Assembly (NCBI RefSeq): GCF_000485595.1
Contig: NW_014578096.1
Span: 45,306 to 88,297 of the forward strand
Length of the DNA stretch: 42,992 nucleotides
Source: Priapulus caudatus
Taxonomy: Eukaryota; Priapulida; Priapulimorpha; Priapulimorphida; Priapulidae
Direction of reading: 5' to 3'
Positions 24,574-35,400 of the stretch are shown here, one piece after another. The notes beneath the pieces were generated by a model, which did no database searches, was not told the origin of the DNA, and was given only the letters and a program-made list of their open reading frames with translations. Position numbers and translations under genes: made by a program. How positions within the stretch are numbered: position 1 is the stretch's first letter; each line of letters opens with the position of its first letter.

Positions 24574-26895
24574 TACACGCATGTCCAAAGCACATTCACG
24601 TGCGCACACACGCCTCCCATCCTCCGACGAGATCCCTTCTCTGCTAAACAGGTTTTAACTAGTATAACAAACAGCCATCGCAAAGTTAGTTTCGAATCGA
24701 CCTCGAATTACGGCGTGCATGTGTTTAGTACCTAAATCGAGCTTTCCATTTACAAGTGGCCGTCGAGGTGACACAACGCTGGCTCATATCAGAGCGCGAA
24801 GAGCTTACGACGCTAGCCGCACGGCGACCACGATTTCGCCTCCAAATTTTCACACGCCGTGAGATTAGGAGGCGACGGAGTCACAGCCGCCCGAGAACAA
24901 GACAAACACGACGGCGGCTAGGTGTTAGAATTCGATTCGGCTCGCGTAGCCGCGTGTATTGAAGACGGCATACATGCGCGGTGATAGCGCGGTACTTGTG
25001 ATCACCGCATTTCATGTGCAGGCGGCCCTTTATCGCGTATATATAGTAGACGCGCGTTAAACATTTCCGGAGCCGGCAGGCCTATCGCCAGACGAAAAAC
25101 TCGAGGCAAACACGGCCGGGCTTTGTAGCCGCGCCTGTTAAGGCCGTAACCAAACAAAAGCAGCCTCTTGGCTTTACATGATAGGTTCGCTTGCCCTCTC
25201 GCGGAGCCAGTGGGATTACCGCCCGCCAAATAAGCTGATCAGTGAGAGGAAGACAAACTGAACGATGATGATGATAATGATAATGATGATGATGATGATG
25301 ATGATTATGACGACGATGGTGATGATGACGATGATGATGATGATGATGATGATGATGACGACGATGATGATGACGACAGCGATAATATAATAGTTTATAG
25401 AATATATATATATATATATATATATTATATAATAGTTATAAAAAGATTTAGGAGCTACAAAATGCCAAAATCGACGTTTGACTCGAATATACTCTTTGTG
25501 ATAACCGTCATAAAATATAAATGTATTTAATATGCACGCAAACACACGCGCATATGTAATGAATGCACCCACATATCTGCGCGCACATCCCCTATTGTAC
25601 AGATTTTCTAAGAGTGTTCTCACCATGGCTCCTATATTAGAAGCCGGGCAGTTAGCCACTTCAGTTATTCACACGTTAACGTTCACAAGAAAACTATACC
25701 ACAGACGCTAGGGGGGAAAAATCACCGGCCACGTAGACAGAACTTTCCGTTGCCGGTGTAGTCCACAAGGATGTATATATGCACATATGCATGTGTGTTT
25801 GTGTGTGCATGCATGTGTGCGCGCGCGTGCGTGCGTGCGCGTGCTTTGTTTGGTAAATGCACGTCCTGTTTGAACGAGCGGGGATAGGACACCGGAAGGA
25901 ATGCCACCGTGGCGCGCCAGTGACCATAGGCGCGTGAGATTTATTTTCTATCCAGCAGAAGCGCTGCGTAACACAGGAATAATCTCGTCCGATCCTGCTG
26001 CTAATGCACGGTAGCATCGTGAGTAATTACTCAGTAAGCTCGCCCTGCAAATTACCCATCATCGCCTGCTGCCATATGGCCTGACACTGTAGCCGGCAGA
26101 TAAGCCCTAGAGTGACCGGCAAGCTGACCTTTGACACTCTCATACGTCGACACACATGTAGAACACGGATTCATAGCTCTAGCATAAACTGCTGCGAAAC
26201 ACAAGTAGGCGTGTTCTCGATATCGGTGCAGTTTAACGCGTAATTGTCAACACGTCCAGCTATGCTTATATTCTGCTACGTCTCAGTTCTGCCAGCGCCC
26301 ACGCATAACTCGCACATTCACAATCGGATTAATCTGGGTTCGTTTCATCTCTAATAAAATGCAACAAACGAACGGGATTCGGCCGGGTTCCAGTGTCGAA
26401 CGCAGAAAAATGCTAAACGAGATACCCGGTAGTTTGGTCATGAAAAGGATACGTTTTATTCTACGATTCCACATCCGTCTCAACAGAATAACTTTTAAAC
26501 TGCTACACTCGCACATCGTCGCGACTATCGTCTGATGATACCAACAAAGGGTGACAATCCAGAGCTCGACCTCACTCGGCGGATTCTCAGAGTTTATAGC
26601 CTCCTGGCATTCTAGTTCGATATCAACTCCCTCGTCTCAAATGAATTGAACTGAACTCCTCGTGTTAGTATACGGCAGTCTATTTAAAGGATTTTGCTAA
26701 TACCAGTAAGCCTCTTTTGTTTCTACATATTTAGGCTTATGGGTGACAGTAACTGTTGTTTTACGAAAACAAAAAGAAACGGACAATTATTAGCCGAACT
26801 AGCAGCGCCTTCAGCAGCAGTAGCATTGTCAGTAGCACTAGAAGCAGGAGGAGCAGCAGAAGCAGAAGCAAGGGCGGCGGCGGCATCGGCGGCAG

Positions 26896-26927
<32 letters not shown>

Positions 26928-28111
26928 GCAGCAGCATTGGAAGCAGCGACAACAACATCGGTGTGTTACGCGCCTCTGCTATTATGCATTATCCGCTCAT
27001 ATCTCTGCCCCGACGCGCACTCCTCGGAAACGCAAGCTGCACTTTTTCAGCGACATCAAATCCCTCCACAGGCCGTTAGATCTATAGATCGAGAGCAAAC
27101 ACGACCGCTAGCATTCACTGCAACCTTTCAGGAAGCTAGCTGTCAGCGGCTAGTGCTCAATGTGTGACCCACCCCTCGATTGGGCTCGGTTATGTTGAAC
27201 ATGTCGGAGCATCTATCACTTGCGCGCACTTGAATCTGACTGAAACCGGGTGTGATGGGAATCGCTCGGCACCTAAATGAATTTCAGCGATGACGATCTC
27301 GTGGGAATTATTTTTTTTACCTCTCTCAGCTCGATTTCCTACCAGGCTACACACGGGCGCACCGCACAAACGGATAGGCCGAAAAACAACGTACAACTAC
27401 ATTTCTTCTCCACCTAAGCTATTGTGTATATCTGATGTATTCAAGCCTGAAGCCTTTCCACGGCTGGCTGACTCAAAACGAGCGCGTACTAGGGAAACTG
27501 CGCGCTCGCACTTTCCCATAGAAGAGCTGGCACCTATCAGGACCATCCTAAAAATCAGCGTCATATCCCCTCGAGCAGAAATTCAATACGGTCCGAGTGA
27601 AACAGCACGACGACACGTCATCGCGTTGTTGAAGACATGTTACTACATACTCGCGCGTGGGAGACATCACGCCGGCCCATGCCGCTCATCTACAGTTTAG
27701 CTCTACGATATACTTGCACAGTTCATTCGCAGTCCGACACGCACTAGCTCGCTTCCTAATCAACTCCGCTTATCTTTATCAACATAAACGTATTGACTTG
27801 AGATATCGATAGTAGCCGACAAGATCCGAGGACTGTAGTAACTATACGTGAGCTCATTGACGTACGTGTACATGGTCCCTTGTAAGCATGTGTACATGTG
27901 AACTACTCTGAAGAGTTCTGTATTAGTATTAAGCGCACGTACACGTCCAACAATATCTTTATGATGCCATTCATGTGAGTTCACCTATGAAGATTGAGCT
28001 AGTGAATTTCTTATAGTTATAATAAACCCCTGGCGCGAATGAATCACGACATGTATGCATGCCTGGGGCTAGTCTGTCTCTATCTAACCTAATGGTCCAC
28101 TGACAGAATAG

Positions 28112-28144
<33 letters not shown>

Positions 28145-31100
28145 ATTATATTACTACTGCTACACTAGTAGTTTATTATTACTACTACTACTACTACTAC
28201 TAATAATAATAATAATGATAAAAAATAATAATAATAACGCTGGCAGCAATACTAACAGTATAATCCGATACGCAACACAATTATTATGACACTATAGAAC
28301 GGCGATCACTACGGCATCGTTTCCCTCGAATAGTGCTAATTCCATCGTCAGATTCGTTCGCAGAATTCTCTAGATCAAACAAACATCGGCTACAATTAAA
28401 ATCATTTTTTTATATCTCAGAACAGGCAAATTGATCCAACGAGCGAAAAGAAACACTCCGGGTTTCATGCATTTTTTTTCTACACAGTAAACCGAAGATG
28501 ATGTGGCGTTCCTTGGGATACCTATCTGACGCTTGTAATTCAGTCAACACCATGACAGTTCTGACAACGAACATTGGTATCCGACTTGCGATTCGATCGT
28601 TTCCACAGAATACAACAGGCGAACCCGCTGAGTAAATTAGGCGAATAGCATACCGAATTTCTAACAACGCTGTTAACGTGACACCGTCTCTCTCTCTCTC
28701 TCTCTCTCTCTCGCGCGCTCTCTCTCCCCCCTTCTTCTCCTCCGTTCTTTCTCTCACTATCAGCGCTGGGAACATTGACACCCTGCTATGCCTCTTGTTC
28801 CAACTGAGTGAAGATACAGAATGTCTAGCGTAGTTGTTGCAAGTGGGATGGAAATTGCCGCGAGCCATTTCCCATGTGAAGAGACGCAGCCAGTTTCTCA
28901 CGCGCATGCCGGCATGGTGCCCATCCGTGCACAGGTAGGTGAGTACCGCGGAGATTACAACACCACTATGCATATGTCAGACACACGGCAACACTAATTA
29001 GGGTATCCGCGTTGCGAAATGAGTGGCGAGGTTTTAGAAATGCTAATTCTACCAGGATGGTTTTCGGATGCGCTCCAGCAGACGGTAGCTGCTGTGTGTA
29101 GACGAGTGGGAGTTTACCTGCGAAAAATGCCGAACCATCAATCATCGCACGTGCAACCTGCAATTCCTTCGCTTCGCGGCAACAGCTGACAAATATTTTC
29201 CTCATTAGGAGATGGTTAAACCTTAAAGCAAACCGTGCTTTCAAGGTCGTTGCCAAATTAAGTAACACCAAGCAAAAGTCACCAACTCTTCAAAACTTCT
29301 CTAAACGCACATCTCTCGATCGTCGCACCGGAGCACAAACCGTCTTTGTCCGTGACTCGAATAAAGGGTATATTGTCCGAAATACCCCCAAAGGGCACAC
29401 GCTAGCTTACCAACTTTCTACGTGAATAGTGGTTTTCATTTAACAAAGAGCCTTAAGGCGACGTTAGCGCTGGGAATTTACGGCTAACATCATAACGCGT
29501 CGTAATGGCACGGAAGCCGAACGCAGAGAGTGCAAAATCATCTACTCTTGCGTTTTCACGCACATCGGCGCCTATGCTTACGTGCGCCTTACATCAAATC
29601 CACACCTAGACGCGACGACCTACACGACGAAAGCGCCACTAACAATTTTACGATGTGAGAAGAACACTCTAACATGTGCAAACCTGGCCTTGGCAAGAAA
29701 AGAGGTGTTGTTTTTTTTTACTTATCACTCCGTGAGAAAAGTCGGCCCACCCCGTTCTCTTTACGACGTGCCGTGGCATCGCGTGGCTGGACGCACTGCA
29801 TCTGCAAATGGCTGCTATACCCGACGCAGATAGAGATGGCAAGGGCGACGTACAAAAGACGTACTCGCGTTAGTTTAGACAGTCGGAAAGATGTTGGTAC
29901 CGAAACTGAGCGGTGGTGTTGAGCGGCGGGGTGGGGGTTAATGAAAGCATATATGGCAGTATATAGGTGTAGTCGACCTCTACATGAGAATAACACACAC
30001 GCACTCACTTGCTTCCACGCACGCGCACGAACGCACACCATAAAATATTGCACTATTTTCGTTGTCTGTTCTGCGCCATATTCCGTGCCCCAGTGACTTA
30101 CAGTACCTGCAGCAGTAGATAACCCTGAACAGTGTCTATAATGTTAATCGGGGCAAATTGCGATGCCGTAGTCAAAGATGGTTCGTCTACGGTGACGACA
30201 GAGGTAAACCCAGCAACGAATCAAATACGGGTTATTTGGAGCCCCTATTGTATCATTCGCATAATACGCGAAGAATATTACGATTTAGCAATACGTACAA
30301 GCAGTGGCTTAATGTAATGTGACAGCGAGAGGCGTTTCATGAATAATAGCAGTCGTCCTTCGACACTTTATGTAGATTTGATACTCAATTATGAATGCGC
30401 AAATTTATTCGTTACCTTCTTCTTGATATTAAAATTTAATGATTGCGTAGAACTACAGAGTAACTTCATGCGAATTCCCAGCATACAACACTGCTGTTGA
30501 TGGTGGTTTAATCAAGTACTGAAAAAAAACGTGAGAATTGAGCATGTAAATATATACACTATTCTCATAGTATTACATACGTAGCATAACAGTGGACACA
30601 AATATTACACATTATCATCAGTTACATATATACTGTGCCAATTAAGTGCTTGTGCACGCATACTTATTATTGCGTCTGTACGATGCATAATACTGGTTAA
30701 CTGTTGCAGGAGTTGTGAGTCACTGGGCATGGAACGCGGCGCATAATAATGACAACGCAACATATTGTATATATATATATATATANNNNNNNNNNACACA
30801 ACGTGTCAATCCTCGGCGTGCCTCGGCATCATGGCCGCATCACGTCGAGAAACACCACATAACGGAAATCTGCCAGCATTTCTGGCGTAACGCACTGGCA
30901 AGTCTACGTTTATTTCCTTTACACCCATGCTATAGTAGAATGCATTGTGCATTTCGATACTTTTAAAGTATATTACTTGCTTTTAAATAGTAGTTTTTAG
31001 TGTATCCTTTTAAATGTGCTTAGGCCACCCTCAGGGTGATCACTTAACAGTGTGGCAATTTTGGGCATCCTATACCAATAAACGGTGGAATGCATAGACA

Positions 31101-32259
31101 GAGTTCGTTTTTGTAGTAGTGTAGACAGACGCACGCATATATAATATTTTATATTAATATATATATATGTATATATATAACCGCTAACCTATAACCTAGT
31201 CATGTGATAATATTTATAACAATGCGATAAATTATCTACTATTATTGATTATAATTGATACTCAATTTTCGCGTATCAAAATTTGTTCGCACGTCATATA
31301 ATTAGTACTCGCTCATGCATAGGACTTAGTTATCCTTCAAAAACTATGGCATCCACTGGCAGGGACCAGACTCCACTCTCTCAATCTTACTCAACCCCTC
31401 CCCCTTCACAACGAAACACAGGGTTTGAAATGAGGTCGGCCCAACCTTTACCCTACGCCTCACTGCGCGCCTTTATTACTGGCCGTTCCTCTACGCTGCG
31501 AAATCTGCCGAACTTGCGACAGATGGTCTTAAAAAAGACATCCTAGTGCAATTGTCGCAAACTCCCGGTTAAAGTGGTGCAATTTCAACATTCAGCGAGC
31601 CACGGTAGGGAAGAAGATAATGTTCTTCGTTCCATGCGATTTGGTACGGCGACAAAGACGGACCATAACTACGTGAGGTCCTTCCTCGCTCTAGCCTTTG
31701 TGCAACTGCACGCCCACGTTTCCTGCTACCTCGCTGAAGTAATTACCGATTTCTCTCTCTTTAAAGCATCGTAGGTGCGTGTTATCACTGAAAAGTCTCT
31801 GTTACTCGTGGTAAGGGACCTGCGTTATTGTAAACACAAAACCCGCGAGGTCAACCGATGAGTTGGTGTGTGAGGGAAAGCAATATATATGCCACATGTT
31901 AGACGCTGCAATCGGGCCACACGGGCCTGGGACCGGGCAGGACAGCTCCTGACACGGCTTTGCTGAGTTTGGCGCGAAAGAAAAGGGTGCCCGCTCGATT
32001 ATATCTGAAGTAGATAATAGGGAGCTATTCCTATTATCTACTTCTGATCATATCATATCTATACTATGCGCACGCGCGTTGGTGGGCATAACAGCAAGCA
32101 TGTTGAATAAACGCTGTTGAAGTGAAAGTTATCTCTAAGCACGACCAAAAGATCGCGCGTGTTTTACGTGTTGAAGTTCGGAGGTTTTCTAACTCGAGAT
32201 CTAAAATGACAGAAATCACACACGACAATGGCTCCTCTCTCTCTCTCTCTCGCTCTTTG

Positions 32260-32316
<57 letters not shown>

Positions 32317-32357
32317 CTTTGTCGCGCTCTCTCCCTCTCTCTCTCTCTCGCTCTTTG

Positions 32358-32422
<65 letters not shown>

Positions 32423-35400
32423 CCACCATCTCACCCACCCCACTAAATCTCAATAACTAGCCATTCGACACGGTTAATTAGCAGAGCTAACATATTTTCA
32501 AGCGGTAGGGCGTGCGAGAGCCCGAATTACCCTGGTGGGAATCCTTACGTTCTACGACTCTCACAGGGTAGCCGACACCAGCACGGAACTGTAACAGGAG
32601 CCGGCATCAAGCCTGGGAAGTAGCGATAGATGAACACATGGCTCGCTACGGCGGCGCGGTACGCCTGGGTGCCTGGAACAACGCCAGTCGAGCACGGCGA
32701 CCAGCAGAAATCCGCAAGATTTAAAACAAACAGAACCTTGTGGATTATCACTTTGGAATATCACTGCCCAGGTGCCGTGTGAGTGTGGTGGGAAAAAAAC
32801 GTCCAGCTAGAGTTAAAATTCCCATCTGTTTTTCTTAGTTTGTTTGTTTCACATAAGCACACCGGTCCCTAGTCAATTTGGCGAAATCCCCTGCGTAAAA
32901 TATTTCAACATGGCAAATACATTTAGTAGATTCATCCCACTCAATATGGCCAGACCATAGTTACTCTAAGTACTACAAGTGGAGGGGAGGAAAAACTGAA
33001 ACTAGCATATTTAGCATTTTAGATGCTTGAAAATTACCACTAGAAATCCTAAACTTGCTATATGCTTAAGCTAAAGGGCAATGCTATTAGACTCAGCTGA
33101 ATTAATATAGGCGACAAACGCGATTTCACTTTCCGTAATATTTTTCCTACGGTAAAAAAATCGTAATTTAGCCGTTATTGCTACCACAAGAAAGATATAT
33201 TAACTGCTCTTAATTGTATACAGCCAGTACAGTCTTAGTCCGCGTGGATTTTGTTTATACTATCCTTCCGCATCTTAGAAAGTGCAGAAACAAAGAATTA
33301 CTGCTATTGGCGGGAATTCCTAGTGACGTTTTTGCACCAGCCCGTGTAAGCCGAGCTCTGTGAAAATAATACTTAGGCAGAGTTCTCATGCGAAAAAAAG
33401 GCCGCTAGTTAATAGAGTCCACAGGGTGTTGTAGTAGCGTAACCCAATGCGGACTCTGATAAAGGAAGCAGATGATGAGAATTTCTATACAGGAGTGAAT
33501 AATGTAGAGATATTATATCTCTATCTCTATATTATAGATAATAGTAATGCATTCACTACCAGACAGGAATCATGCGATCGACATTACAAAATAAATTCAT
33601 AATATTTTGATTCATAATTAAAAACAACTATTCTCAGAGACATGCGACTTTTAAGTTTCTCTTAATTAATTAGCAATTAATGAAATTAAAAATGTTTAAA
33701 CGACCATGAACCTCATAAAAAGCTAGAAATTCTGCGTCACAATAAATACTTTTTGTTTACTATTTAATTGCTATTTCGTGTTTCATGTCGTAGATTGCTA
33801 ACAACTCCGCTTCTACGCGTCCACACATGATTGCCACCGAGTACATCTTCACCAAAACATTAAGACCGTGATGACCGATTATACACCGTTGGTTACGCGC
33901 AAGTGGGGAATGTAAGCCTGGCAGGTTTGCCTAATTAGTAGCTAGTAGCCCTGGCAACAAGAAGAACCAGTCTAAATATCATCGTCGCTCCAGCATCAAG
34001 CTGGGACACCAACAATGGAAGTCTAGAATTCCAGCCACGCTGGAACCAAGGGAATGCATGCGCAAGGTGGTATCACAATAGGAGCGACTTGCAATAAACA
34101 TATACAGCGTCAACGGGGTATATGCGCAGTCATTTACTATGGTGTACATAAGACGTACATAGCTAAGATCACAAAAATGTATCAACTGTGTTACTAAGTA
34201 GTACACTTGTCTATTTCATATCGAATTCAGTATGTTTACACGGCAGCTCTATTTAATTATCTATTATTATACTAACCGTTCCTTATCATGCACAATTAAG
34301 GCAATACTTGTATTATAATAGGCAATCAGGGCTAGCAAGCAGTATGCCTAGGAACTAGCAGATAATAAGTGTGAACCTCTCGTTCGTATATGTCAGTGTG
34401 CATTGAACAAATATTACACATTATCATCGGTTACATATATACTGTGCCAATTAAGTGCGTGTGCACGCACACTTATTATTACGTCTGAACGATACATGTA
34501 ATCGATGTAGGTCCTATGGTCTATATATATATGCATGCCCCCCCCGGGAATTAAAAAAAAAGAGGCTATATTTGGTGCATTCTGGTGAATTTTGAGGGTC
34601 AATTCTGAAGATACCCAAGCCTGTGACCGGTTTCTGGAAACCGGTACAAATCGGTCTAAATGCGCGCCTGAGTTAACTCGCCTCGGCGACAAACTCTACC
34701 CGTGTGGCGAGTTTACCCGCCTGGACGTCGGTCAGCTCGGCTCATGGGTCAAGGTGACCGTCCTGGAGATCGGGCAGCTCGACTCACCGGCCAACTCATG
34801 TGAGATTGAAAATTGAGATTGATCATATGTGTGACAAAATTATACTATATATATTGGTTGTAAATTTGTTATGTTATTTTATAATCACAGATTTTTTGTA
34901 AAATGTACACGTTATTAACGCATTTCTGAAACGATGAGTAATGTGGCAAATAACACAACAAGATTTATTATATATTAGGTACTCGCAAAATATGACGATC
35001 TTAATCAATTATTGAACGAATGAATCTGAAGACAATCTTAATATTGACCTTTTAATTACGAGACTGGATGACCAAACATTCTTTAGTAGAGTAGATTCAA
35101 GTACATCACATATAAGCTCGTAACAATAATGTAATGAATAAAGTAATGTAATGTAATGTAATGTATTATATTACTGCTAGCTAGCTACTATAGCAATATA
35201 TTTGTAATCATGTGTAATACCAGTGCAATACGTAATACAATGTTTCTACGGTTCGTATAATATAGTCAACTCGCCTCCGCGGCAAACTGTGGCGAGTTTA
35301 CCCGCCTGGACGTCGGTCAGCTCGGCTCCTGAGTCGAGGTGACCGTCCTGGAGATCGGGCAGCTCGACTCACCGGCTAACTCATGTGAGATTGAAAATTG

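Noticed and set aside
26694-27167. 157-codon Ala-rich frame
   Set aside because: The Ala run is the GCA repeat and the other frames give Ser or Leu runs. There is no conserved flank.
27290-27700. 136-codon open frame on the + strand
   Set aside because: No domain or splice support. It is in fringe intron 1, opposite strand, and GC-richer DNA readily gives such frames.
28410-28973. 187-codon open frame on the - strand crossing the TC array
   Set aside because: It is bridged by an Arg/Glu run from the microsatellite. Neither side matches a family I know.
32064-32453. Arg/Glu-rich frame resembling an SR-type protein
   Set aside because: A translation of a TC/GA microsatellite.
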